Assembly: GCF_014268745.2 (NCBI RefSeq) | Contig: NZ_JABWRB020000007.1 | Span: forward strand, 1 to 64,000 | Direction: 5' to 3' | Source of the DNA: Pseudomonas zanjanensis | GTDB lineage: Bacteria; Pseudomonadota; Gammaproteobacteria; Pseudomonadales; Pseudomonadaceae | Length of the DNA stretch: 64,000 bases | Part shown: positions 1 through 8,646 of the stretch, piece by piece | Layout: the number at the start of each line of letters is the position of its first letter | How positions within the stretch are numbered: position 1 is the first letter of the stretch | The notes under the pieces: generated by a model | Told to the model about the DNA's origin: nothing | The model's database searches: none | Seen by the model: the letters and a program-made list of their open reading frames with translations, nothing else | Translations under genes and position numbers: made by a program

Positions 1-135
1 CGAAGACGCCTTCGCGAGCAAGCCCGCTCCCACAGTTAGGTCGGTGTACGCCGCCTCCTGTGGGAGTGAGCCTGCTCCCGCAGCTTGATCGGTGTACACC
101 GTACCCTGTGGGAGCGGGCTTGCTCGCGAAGGCGG
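1..135. repeat. Cluster of three REP sequences (family A)
   Basis: Three copies of the family A repeat (core TGTGGGAGCGGGCTTGCTCG, followed by CGAA). The first, at 9-34, is in reverse orientation. The second, at 59-82, is a diverged copy with CTCCCGCA in place of CTCGCGAA. The third, at 107-135, is a forward copy. The first and third have the inverted arrangement of a REPIN, with the extra diverged copy between them. Confidence 0.8.
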
Positions 136-218
136 CCTGATAGCCACCCCATCTCCCCAGGCCTGCCACTCTGCTACCATGTCGCGCAATCGCCCCCAAG
201 CCGTGACGACGTCCGCCC

Positions 219-1352
219 ATGCCTGATGCTTCCCGCCCCGCTCCCCCGCCTGAATTGACCGCCCTGTTCGCAACAGTGCGGCAGCATTTTCACGACGTGA
301 TCGTGCCGATGTGGCAAGGCCCGGGCTGGAATGCCGAACTGGCGCTGCCCTATGAATCCCTGGATGCCGAACATGCGCCGCTGCCGCCCCAGCGCTACCG
401 GGCCATGGCCTGTGCGCGACAACTGTATGTGTTTGCGAGCCTGATTGGCGAAGTGCCCCAGGCCGAGGAACGGGCCAGCGCACTGTTCCGCTCGCTCCAG
501 CGTCATTTCCACGATGCCGAACATGGCGGCTGGTTCTACAGCATCGACCCGCAAGGCGCGCCGCTGGACACCGGCAAGGACCTCTATACCCACGCGTTTA
601 TCCTGTTCGCCTGCGCCCATTACTGGGGCAAGGTCCGCGAACCGCTGGTGGAATCGGTGCTCAACGCGAGCCTGGAAGTCATCGCCCGGCGCTTTGCCAG
701 CGTCGACGGTCTCTACGAAGCCAGCCTCAAGCGCGATTGGTCGACGACGGGTTCCGGCCCTTTGCAAAACCCGTTGATGCACCTGGCCGAAGCGTTTCTC
801 GCCACCCTCTCGGTCCGCGAAGATGCCAACGTCCGCCAGGCGTTGCTGGACTTGTGCGACGGGATGGCCAAGCACTTCATCGATCCGCAGCAGCGGGTCA
901 TGATGGAAAAACCGCTCAAGGCTGTGGATAACTGGTTCGAGCCGGGCCACCAGTTCGAATGGTATTACTTGCTGGCCTCATCGCCGCTGTTGCGCAACGG
1001 CAAGTTGCACACGGCCCTGGAGCGCAGCTTCGGCCATACCGAACAACGCGGCGTCGATCCGGATTCCGCCGCGGTGTGCGCGATGCTGGCGGTGGACACA
1101 CAAGCAGGCCCACGGGATGCCACCCAACGCATCTGGGCCCAGGCGGAATACCTGCGGGCGCTGACTTTGCGCCCGGACAATCAGGGGGCATTGCTACATC
1201 AACTACAGGCGTTGCGGCAGCATTTTCTTCATCCCCAAGGCTGGAATGAATGCCTCGACGCCGACGGCCTTGTCAGCCGCCGGGACATGCCGTCCACCAC
1301 GCCGTATCACCTGCTGACCTGCTATCGCGGGCTGGCCGATTATCTGGCTTGA
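219..1352 (+). CDS. AGE family epimerase/isomerase
   Basis: A 377-residue protein of the N-acylglucosamine 2-epimerase superfamily, which folds as an (alpha/alpha)6 barrel and interconverts sugars such as mannose, fructose and glucose or epimerises N-acylglucosamine. Family signatures are visible: RAMACARQLYVFA near residue 61, HGGWFY near 102, the His in KDLYTHAF near 120, MHLAEAF near 188 and EPGHQFEWYYLL near 242. The conserved histidines in the last three serve as general acid/base in characterised members. Length is typical. The gene stands alone between REP elements, so context does not identify the substrate. A mannose or glucose isomerase is as likely as an epimerase. The start has only a weak ribosome binding site. 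Confidence 0.85.
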   Translation: MPDASRPAPPPELTALFATVRQHFHDVIVPMWQGPGWNAELALPYESLDAEHAPLPPQRYRAMACARQLYVFASLIGEVPQAEERASALFRSLQRHFHDAEHGGWFYSIDPQGAPLDTGKDLYTHAFILFACAHYWGKVREPLVESVLNASLEVIARRFASVDGLYEASLKRDWSTTGSGPLQNPLMHLAEAFLATLSVREDANVRQALLDLCDGMAKHFIDPQQRVMMEKPLKAVDNWFEPGHQFEWYYLLASSPLLRNGKLHTALERSFGHTEQRGVDPDSAAVCAMLAVDTQAGPRDATQRIWAQAEYLRALTLRPDNQGALLHQLQALRQHFLHPQGWNECLDADGLVSRRDMPSTTPYHLLTCYRGLADYLA

Positions 1353-1358
1353 TCCCAC

Positions 1359-1453
1359 TGTGGCGAGGGAGCTTGCTCCCGCTGGGCCGCGCAGCGGCCC
1401 TAAAAAGCTTACGACTGCTTCGCAGCCGAGCGGGAGCAAGCTCCCTCGCCACA
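1359..1453. repeat. REPIN, family B
   Basis: Two inverted copies of the family B repeat (TGTGGCGAGGGAGCTTGCTC core) around a short centre containing GGCCGC-type complementary arms. It lies between the convergent epimerase and SDR genes and could act as an mRNA-end stem-loop. Confidence 0.85.
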
Positions 1454-1488
1454 AGGGCTCAACATTTCCAGCTCAAGTACGTCAGCGG

Positions 1489-2253
1489 TCAGGCCTTGTT
1501 ACGCTCAATCGCAAACCCAGCCCAGGTCTGGCTCACCGGCATCAGCTCCAGGCTGTTGATGTTGATGTGCGCCGGCGTGTTGAGCACCCAGAAAATCGTG
1601 TCGGCGATGTCTTGTGGCTGGATCGGCTCGGCGCCGGCATAGGTCGCGTTGTAACGCGCCTGGTCGCCACCGAAGCGCACCAGGGAGAATTCGCTTTCGC
1701 ACAGGCCCGGCTCGATGTTGCTCACCCGCACGCCCGTGCCTTGCAGGTCGCAACGCAGGTTCAGGGAGAACTGTTTGACGAACGCCTTGCTCGCGCCATA
1801 CACATGGCTGCCCGGATACGGGTAATTGCCGGCAATGGAACCCAGGTTGACGATCCCGGCGCCACGGCCATGGGCGATCAGGCGCGGCAACAGCAGGCGG
1901 GTGCTGTAGATCAGCCCTTTGACATTGGTGTCGACCATGGTGTCCCAGTCATCGAGGTCGCACTTGGGCGCCGGGTCGACGCCCAAGGCCAGGCCGGCGT
2001 TGTTGATCAGCCCGCGCAACGTGGCGAAGGACGGCGGCAGGTTGGCGATGGCCTCTTCCATGGCCTTGCGATCGCGCACGTCCAGGACCAGGCCATGGAC
2101 TTCGGTCTGCTTCGACAGCTCGGCACAAAGGGCATTGAGGCGTTCTTCACGACGACCGGTCAGCACCAGTTTCCAACCGGCCTCGGCAAAACGTCGGGCA
2201 CAGGCTTCACCAAAACCGGATGTCGCGCCGGTGATAAACAGGGTGTCAGACAT
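1489..2253 (-). CDS. SDR family NAD(P)-dependent oxidoreductase (YdfG-like)
   Basis: A classical short-chain dehydrogenase/reductase of 254 residues. The cofactor motif TGATSGFG lies at residues 8-15, NNAG near 85, the catalytic Ser in NLGSIAG near 138 and the YGASK catalytic Tyr/Lys pair near 152-156. The overall sequence, including GVDPAPKCDLDDWDTMVDTN-type features, resembles E. coli YdfG, which reduces 3-hydroxy acids and malonic semialdehyde with NADPH. The gene is monocistronic, with the motif-rich spacer upstream. Class assignment is firm; the substrate is inferred by similarity only. Confidence 0.88.
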   Translation of the reverse strand: MSDTLFITGATSGFGEACARRFAEAGWKLVLTGRREERLNALCAELSKQTEVHGLVLDVRDRKAMEEAIANLPPSFATLRGLINNAGLALGVDPAPKCDLDDWDTMVDTNVKGLIYSTRLLLPRLIAHGRGAGIVNLGSIAGNYPYPGSHVYGASKAFVKQFSLNLRCDLQGTGVRVSNIEPGLCESEFSLVRFGGDQARYNATYAGAEPIQPQDIADTIFWVLNTPAHININSLELMPVSQTWAGFAIERNKA

Positions 2254-2942
2254 CGTGTTCTCCTTGTTGGAACTTCAAAAGCCGTTGAATGGAATCGGCC
2301 CACAGCATGCCCGGCCTGATACGTCGTGGGCAAGGTTTGCACACGCGCTTTTTGGGCCACAGCTGCTCATAAAACAACCAATCCACGCCAGGCCTTGCCC
2401 AGCAAGGGCCGCAGCCGGTTGCCCGCACCTTATCCACAGGCACGTCCACAGTAATCGGGGGCAAGTGCAAACCCCACAGGCCGCTGTGCATAAGGCTTTG
2501 CGGGGTATTTGGAAAATTTTTTCGCTTGACCCTGCAACTCAGGTTGTGCAACGCAAGTTATCTGCTATAAGTCAGCGCCCCAGAGGCGATGGCTCCAAGC
2601 CAGTAACCACGGCCCTCAGCGCGGTCTTTCCAGAGTTTAATCACAGACTTATCCACAGGCTTGCTCATAGACTTCCGAGCCCATTCCAGTGCTCACAAAA
2701 CTGTTGACAACTGCCGCTCACGCTTGACCTAAAACGCCTGATCAAAAAACGATCACAGCCCTGCAAGCCACGTAATCAAAGGCTTTCAGCCAGCTACTCC
2801 CACGTTACCCACAGCCAGTTCCACAGCAAACGGGGACAAGTCAAAACCGTGACAAAACAACTGTTTGCGGCGACTTTATGTCGCGGTTTCGCAGGGGCTC
2901 AGGATTGTTGTCCACAATTCCTGAAACCATACAAATTCCCCC

Positions 2943-3032
2943 TGTGGGAGCGGGCTTGCTCGCGAAGGCGGCGTGTCAGTCGACATCAATATGTCTGATC
3001 CACCGCTTTCGCGAGCAGGCTCGCTCCCACAG
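2943..3032. repeat. REPIN, family A
   Basis: Inverted pair of the TGTGGGAGCGGGCTTGCTCG repeat with about 40 bp between the arms; the right arm is the CAGGCTCGCTCCCACA variant. Confidence 0.85.
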
Positions 3033-3060
3033 GGGATGGCGGTGATAGGGGAGAGATAAA

Positions 3061-3090
3061 AAAACCGGCGATTCACTCGCCGGTTTTTTT
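3061..3090 (-). terminator. Rho-independent terminator of the liv operon
   Basis: Stem AACCGGCGA / TCGCCGGTT with loop TTCAC, flanked by A-runs on one side and T-runs on the other. It could therefore work in both directions, but it sits 17 bp after the livF stop on the minus strand. Confidence 0.85.
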
Positions 3091-3106
3091 CATTGCTTCA
3101 ACCGCC

Positions 3107-3823
3107 TCAATGCCCACCCAGGTACGCGTTGCGCACCTCTTCGTTGGCGAGCAGTTCCTTGCCGGTGCCGGTCAGGCGGATTTCACCATTGACCATCACA
3201 TAAGCCCGGTCCGACAGCCTGAGGGCGTGGTTGGCGTTCTGTTCCACCAGGAAAATGGTCATCCCGGTGGAGGCCAGTTCACGCAGGGTGGCGAAGATCT
3301 GTTTCACCACGATCGGCGCCAACCCCAGGCTCGGCTCATCAAGCAACAACAACTTCGGCCGGCTCATCAATGCCCGGGCGATGGCGAGCATTTGCTGCTC
3401 GCCGCCGGACATGGTCATGGCCCGCTGGTTGCGGCGCTCCTTGAGCCGCGGGAACAGCTCGAACATGCGTTGCATGTCTTCGCTGGCGTATTTGTCACCG
3501 ATGGGAATGGTGCCCATCAGCAGGTTTTCCTCGACCGTCATGTCGGGGAAAACCCGCCGCCCTTCTGGCGACTGCGCGATGCCGTTGGAAGCGATGTAGT
3601 GGGAGGACTTGTGGGTGATGTCCACGCCCTGGTAGATGATCTGCCCGCCCGCCGCGCGGGGCTGGCCAAAGATCGACATCAACAGCGTGGACTTGCCGGC
3701 ACCGTTGGAGCCGATCAAGCTCACGGTCTCGCCTTCGCCAATGTGCATCGAGACTTTCTTCAGGGCCTGGATCGGCCCGTAGAACACGTCCAACTCCTTG
3801 AGTTCGAGGATAGGTCCACTCAT
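3107..3823 (-). CDS. livF: Branched-chain amino acid ABC transporter ATP-binding protein LivF
   Basis: One of the two ATPases that power high-affinity uptake of leucine, isoleucine and valine across the inner membrane. Over 238 residues it has Walker A GSNGAGKST near 38, the ABC signature MSGGEQQML near 140 and Walker B LLLLDEPSLGLAP near 158, with an H-loop in the LVEQNANHAL segment. Length is normal for LivF. Its ATG overlaps the livG stop in an ATGA junction, so it is translationally coupled as the last gene of livK-H-M-G-F. The operon terminator follows. Confidence 0.93.
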   Translation of the reverse strand: MSGPILELKELDVFYGPIQALKKVSMHIGEGETVSLIGSNGAGKSTLLMSIFGQPRAAGGQIIYQGVDITHKSSHYIASNGIAQSPEGRRVFPDMTVEENLLMGTIPIGDKYASEDMQRMFELFPRLKERRNQRAMTMSGGEQQMLAIARALMSRPKLLLLDEPSLGLAPIVVKQIFATLRELASTGMTIFLVEQNANHALRLSDRAYVMVNGEIRLTGTGKELLANEEVRNAYLGGH

Positions 3824-4692
3824 ACCAGTTCCTCTTCGTCGGCACCCAGGTAGGCCGCGATCACCTTCGGATCGTTGCGAATCGCCTCGGGACCACCCTC
3901 GGCGATCACGTTGCCGTGGTCCAGCACCACGATGTGGTCGGAAATGCTCATTACCATGCCCATGTCGTGTTCGATCAGCACCACGGTCAGATCATGCTCG
4001 TCGCGCAGCAGCCGGATCATCGCGCTCAGCGCTTCGGTTTCCTGAGGGTTGAGGCCGGCGGCCGGCTCGTCGAGACAGATGATCTGCGGACGCGTGCACA
4101 TTGCCCGGGCGATTTCCAGGCGCCGTTGCTGGCCGTAGGAAAGCTCCCCGGCCAGGCGGTTGGCGCAATCCACCAGGTCCACAACCTCCAGCCAATAGAA
4201 CGCATGGTCCAGGGCGTCGCTTTCAGCCTTGCGGTAACCCTTGGTATTGAGGATACCCGCCACCAGGCTGCGGTTGACCCACATGTGCTGGGCCACCAGC
4301 AGGTTTTCCAGCACCGACATTTCCTTGAACAGGCGAATGTTCTGGAAGGTACGCGCCAGGCCGGCGCGGTTCACCAGGTGGGTGCCGCCGAACATCTTGT
4401 AGTACAGCCGGCTGGCGAAGGATTTCGGCGAGACGAAGTCGGTCGGGCGGAACGCTTCGCCCAACAACTTGATGACGTTGGTCTGCTCGCCGCGCACGTT
4501 GAGTTCAATCTTGCCGCCCGAAGCCTTGTAGAAACCGGTCAGGCAGTTGAACACCGTGGTCTTGCCCGCACCGTTGGGGCCGATTAGCGCGAAGATCGAG
4601 TTGCGCTTGACCTGCAGGCTGACATCGCTGAGGGCCTTGATGCCACCGAACTGCATCATCAGGTTTTCAACTTTGAGTACGACTTCGCTCAT
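3820..4692 (-). CDS. livG: Branched-chain amino acid ABC transporter ATP-binding protein LivG
   Basis: The second ATPase subunit of the LIV-I type importer, 290 residues. Walker A GPNGAGKTT lies near 38, signature LSYGQQRRLEIARAM near 175 and Walker B IICLDEPAAGLNP near 197, followed by an EHD H-loop. A roughly 40-residue insertion after Walker A (around the LLGEAFRPTDFVSPKSF region) is usual for Pseudomonas LivG. ATGA overlaps join it to livM upstream and livF downstream. Confidence 0.93.
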   Translation of the reverse strand: MSEVVLKVENLMMQFGGIKALSDVSLQVKRNSIFALIGPNGAGKTTVFNCLTGFYKASGGKIELNVRGEQTNVIKLLGEAFRPTDFVSPKSFASRLYYKMFGGTHLVNRAGLARTFQNIRLFKEMSVLENLLVAQHMWVNRSLVAGILNTKGYRKAESDALDHAFYWLEVVDLVDCANRLAGELSYGQQRRLEIARAMCTRPQIICLDEPAAGLNPQETEALSAMIRLLRDEHDLTVVLIEHDMGMVMSISDHIVVLDHGNVIAEGGPEAIRNDPKVIAAYLGADEEELV

Positions 4693-5969
4693 GGCGCTAC
4701 CCCCTTGCGCGGCGTCACACCGGTACGGCTGATACGGATCAAGCCGCGCGGGCGCCAGATCATCATCAACACCATCAGTACGCCGAACAGCAGCACCCGG
4801 TATTCAGAGAAACTGCGCAAAAGCTCCGGCGCCACGGTGAGCACGAAGGCGGCAATCACCACGCCGACCGTCGACCCCATGCCGCCCAGCACCACGATCG
4901 CCAGGATCAACGCCGACTCGAAGAAGGTGAACGACGACGGGTTGACGAAGCCCTGGTAACTGGCGAAGAACACCCCGGCCAGGCCAGCTGTGGACGCGCC
5001 GATGGTGAAGGCCGAGAGCTTGACCAGCACATGGTTCAGGCCCATGGAGCGGCAGGCGATCTCATCCTCGCGCAGGGCCTCCCAGGCACGTCCGACCGGC
5101 ATGCGCGTCAGGCGATGCTTGATGTAGAGCACCAGCAATACCGTGATGAACAGCACGATGTAGATGAACAGGAATTTGATGTTGGGGTTGTAGTCGAGGC
5201 CGAAGAACTCATGGAACGGCACCCCGCCATCTTTCGCTCGTCGGCCGAACTCCAGGCCGAAAAAGGTTGGCGACGGCACGGGCATGCCATTCGGCCCGCC
5301 AGTGAACGACAGCCAGTTGTTCAGCACCAACCGGATGATCTCACCGAACCCCAGGGTCACGATGGCCAGGTAGTCACCGTGCATTCGTAACACCGGGAAT
5401 CCCAATATGCACCCCGCCATCGCCGCCGCGATGGCCGCCAGCGGCAATACGGTCCAGAAACCCAGCCCCAGGTATTGATAGCCCAGCGCCAGGCCATAGG
5501 CACCGATGGCATAGAACGCCACGTAACCCAGGTCGAGCAGCCCCGCCAGGCCGACCACGATGTTCAGACCCAGGCCCAACAACACATAGATCAGCCCGAG
5601 GATGACCACAGTGAGCACGTACTTATTGGCGAAGAACGGAAACACGATGGCAATCACGATCAGCGCCGGAATGATCCAGCGCAGCCGCGACTTGTAGTCT
5701 GGTGGCAGCACATGCACGCCGGAGCCGGTGCTTTCGAAGCCCTGGAGAATCTTCAGTCCCTTGGGGGTTTGCAGGAACAGGCTCAAGGCAAAACGGCCGA
5801 TCATCACGATCGCCACCAACCAGCCGACCCGGGCCGGTTGCAGGTTGAAGCTGTAGCCGTCGAGCACCACGCCGACAATCGGCCCGAACACGATCAGCGA
5901 GATCAGCCCGGCCAGGATCGCGTCGATGACGCTCTGTTTGATATCAAGCGGTTTATTGGCAGCAGACAT
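4689..5969 (-). CDS. livM: Branched-chain amino acid ABC transporter permease LivM
   Basis: An inner-membrane permease of 426 residues with about ten hydrophobic segments. The extended N-terminus (two extra membrane spans before residue 110) is typical of proteobacterial LivM. The EAA-like cytoplasmic loop that contacts the ATPases is visible as GRAWEALREDEIACRSMGLN near 290. It starts 2 bp after the livH stop and overlaps livG. With LivH it forms the heterodimeric translocation pathway. Confidence 0.93.
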   Translation of the reverse strand: MSAANKPLDIKQSVIDAILAGLISLIVFGPIVGVVLDGYSFNLQPARVGWLVAIVMIGRFALSLFLQTPKGLKILQGFESTGSGVHVLPPDYKSRLRWIIPALIVIAIVFPFFANKYVLTVVILGLIYVLLGLGLNIVVGLAGLLDLGYVAFYAIGAYGLALGYQYLGLGFWTVLPLAAIAAAMAGCILGFPVLRMHGDYLAIVTLGFGEIIRLVLNNWLSFTGGPNGMPVPSPTFFGLEFGRRAKDGGVPFHEFFGLDYNPNIKFLFIYIVLFITVLLVLYIKHRLTRMPVGRAWEALREDEIACRSMGLNHVLVKLSAFTIGASTAGLAGVFFASYQGFVNPSSFTFFESALILAIVVLGGMGSTVGVVIAAFVLTVAPELLRSFSEYRVLLFGVLMVLMMIWRPRGLIRISRTGVTPRKGVAP

Positions 5970-5971
5970 AC

Positions 5972-6886
<915 letters not shown>

Positions 6887-7029
6887 AACGCAATCTCACG
6901 CAGTGAGACAGCACATCCCGGGGACGCGACGACGGGTTCGAAGCCCAGCGCCAAAGGATGTGCGGCTCGTAGAAAAAAACAGACGGGCCTTTGGCTAATG
7001 CCAATCAGGACAGGGTGAACACAGTCTCC

Positions 7030-7120
7030 GTGGCGAGGGAGCTTGCTCCCGCTGGACTGCGCAGCAGTCCCCTTTTTGGGGCCGCTACGCGCCCCAGCGG
7101 GAGCAAGCTCCCTCGCCACA
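7030..7120. repeat. REPIN, family B, between livK and livH
   Basis: Inverted pair of GTGGCGAGGGAGCTTGCTCC repeats located inside the liv operon. When transcribed it would fold into a long hairpin directly after livK, which could protect the livK part of the mRNA or attenuate read-through into livH. Confidence 0.85.
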
Positions 7121-7139
7121 GGCTAGTCATCCCTTCAAA

Positions 7140-8276
7140 TTACTTCTGTTTTTCCAACTGGTGGTATTTGCCGTCCTTGTCCCACTGGTAGACCACGTAG
7201 TCGGAGACTTTCAGGTCGCCCTTGGTGTCCCACTCCTTCTTGCCCATCACGGTCTGGACAGGGTTGGCCTTGAGCCACTTGGCCGCATCCTCGCCTTTGT
7301 TGGACTTGGCGCCGTTGAAGCCGGCGGCCAGGGCCTGGACCGAAGCGTAGGCGTACAGGGTGTAACCTTCAGGCTCGGTGCCGTTCTTGCGGAACTCTTC
7401 AACCACGACCTTGCTGTCTGGCAGCAGGCGCGGGTCGGCGCCGAAGGTCATGTACACGCCATCGACGTATTGCGCGCCGCCGGCGGTGGTGACCAGTTCG
7501 TCGGTGACAATGCCATCGTCGGACATGAACTTCACGTCCTTGAGGCCTTGCTCACGTAACTGGCGAACCAGCGGACCGGCTTCCGGATGCAGGCCACCGA
7601 AGTAGACCACGTCGGCGCCAGCCCCACGGATCTTGGTGACCACGGCGCTGAAGTCTTTCTCGCCACGGGTCAGGCCTTCGTACAGCACCGGGGTCACGCC
7701 GCGCTTGATCAGTTGTGCCTTGGTGGCATCCGCCAGGCCTTGGCCATAGGTGTCCTTGTCATGCAGGACAACGACTTTCTTGCCCTTGAGCACGTCGACG
7801 ATGTAGTCGCCGGCCACGATGCCCTGCTGGTCGTCACGACCGCACATGCGGAACATCGCGCTGAGGCCGCGCTCGGTCACGGCCGGGTTGGTCGAGCCGG
7901 GGGTGATGGCGATGATGCCGGCTTCGTCGTAGACCTCGGAGGCCGGGATGGTGTTGGACGAGCAGAAGTGCCCGACCACGCCAATCACCTTGTCCTGGTC
8001 AACCAGGCGGTTGGCCACGGCCACGGCCTGCTTGGGCTCGCAAGCATCGTCACCGGCAACCAGTACGATCTTCTCGCCGTTGACGCCACCCGCTTTGTTA
8101 ATGACATCGGCCGCTGCCTGCGCACCCTTCATGTACTGCTCGCCAAATGCAGCGTTGGCGCCGGTCATCGGCCCCGCCACACCAAATTTCACATCAGCTT
8201 GAGCAAACGCAGAAACACCCAATGCAGCTGCCACTGCGAGGGCCAGGAAACCTTTCTTGTAAAACGTCTGGGACAT
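7140..8276 (-). CDS. livK: Branched-chain amino acid ABC transporter substrate-binding protein LivK
   Basis: Periplasmic receptor of the liv system, 378 residues from the chosen ATG at 8276, which has a GGAG ribosome binding site 11 bp upstream. An in-frame start 15 codons earlier would spoil the signal peptide. Residues 1-26 (MSQTFYKKGFLALAVAAALG...AQA) form a type I signal sequence, and the mature protein begins ADVKFGVAGPMTG. Conserved ligand-binding features include GDDACEPKQAV and GHFCSSNTIPASEVY with ITPGSTNP. It heads the operon and is separated from livH by a REPIN, in keeping with the higher dosage that binding proteins need. Confidence 0.93.
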   Translation of the reverse strand: MSQTFYKKGFLALAVAAALGVSAFAQADVKFGVAGPMTGANAAFGEQYMKGAQAAADVINKAGGVNGEKIVLVAGDDACEPKQAVAVANRLVDQDKVIGVVGHFCSSNTIPASEVYDEAGIIAITPGSTNPAVTERGLSAMFRMCGRDDQQGIVAGDYIVDVLKGKKVVVLHDKDTYGQGLADATKAQLIKRGVTPVLYEGLTRGEKDFSAVVTKIRGAGADVVYFGGLHPEAGPLVRQLREQGLKDVKFMSDDGIVTDELVTTAGGAQYVDGVYMTFGADPRLLPDSKVVVEEFRKNGTEPEGYTLYAYASVQALAAGFNGAKSNKGEDAAKWLKANPVQTVMGKKEWDTKGDLKVSDYVVYQWDKDGKYHQLEKQK

Positions 8277-8646
8277 GAGGTGGTGCTCCAAGGTTTTTTT
8301 TAGTTGGCACTGCGACTTCATTTCACTGAAAAGCTCAGAGCAAGGGCCGTGCCATCGGTTTTTTATTCTGAAAAAAGTCGCTGCTTTATTGTTATTTCGA
8401 CTGTTTCGAGCCCTTTTTCATGGGGCGTGCAACCGTCTAAACCGCACGAGGTGCAACCTTTTATTTAAATGGGTGAAACCCTCCGTGAGCCATCATTGCA
8501 ACCATCACACGAAACGGCGTGCAACCTCTGTGTAACAACCCACGTCACCGAACTGCACACTGTCGGTGCGCGACTGCTACAAGCCGCACCATAACAGGCT
8601 AGACGCTACGCCGGAAAACGCGGGTTCCAGCAACAATTTTCAACAC
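8277..8646. promoter_or_regulatory. livK upstream region with four phased GTGCAACC direct repeats
   Basis: A 370-bp stretch with no credible gene, AT-richer than its surroundings. The octamer GTGCAACC occurs at 8427-8434, 8451-8458 and 8519-8526, with TTGCAACC at 8496-8503. Spacings are 24, 45 and 23 bp, close to 2, 4 and 2 helical turns. On the livK strand each reads GGTTGCAC. They lie about 150-250 bp upstream of the livK start, as expected for cooperative binding sites of a regulator. The regulator is not identifiable from sequence. Confidence 0.5.

Larger units (their letters stand above)
2254..3106. other. 853-bp gene-free region with clustered DnaA-box-like and CCACAG motifs
   Basis: No convincing coding region is present. 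The exact hexamer CCACAG occurs eight times on the plus strand (2300, 2357, 2434, 2446, 2474, 2653, 2809, 2821), with a ninth CCACAA at 2912. Two of these are embedded in perfect TTATCCACA DnaA boxes (2430-2438 and 2649-2657). One-mismatch boxes are TTACCCACA (2805-2813) and TTGTCCACA (2908-2916), and a reverse-strand TTATGCACA lies at 2485-2493. A short AT-rich tract lies near 2505-2525. The right end carries a REPIN (2943-3032) and the liv terminator (3061-3090). Function is unknown. Confidence 0.6.

Noticed and set aside
2254..3106. Chromosomal replication origin (oriC)
   Set aside because: DnaA boxes are present but the neighbours are not rpmH, dnaA, dnaN or gidA, and gene order places the window far from the usual Pseudomonas origin. 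Reported as a DnaA-binding cluster instead.
8275..8535. 86-codon plus-strand frame upstream of livK
   Set aside because: Overlaps the livK start and signal peptide; Cys/His/Phe-rich product without family resemblance.
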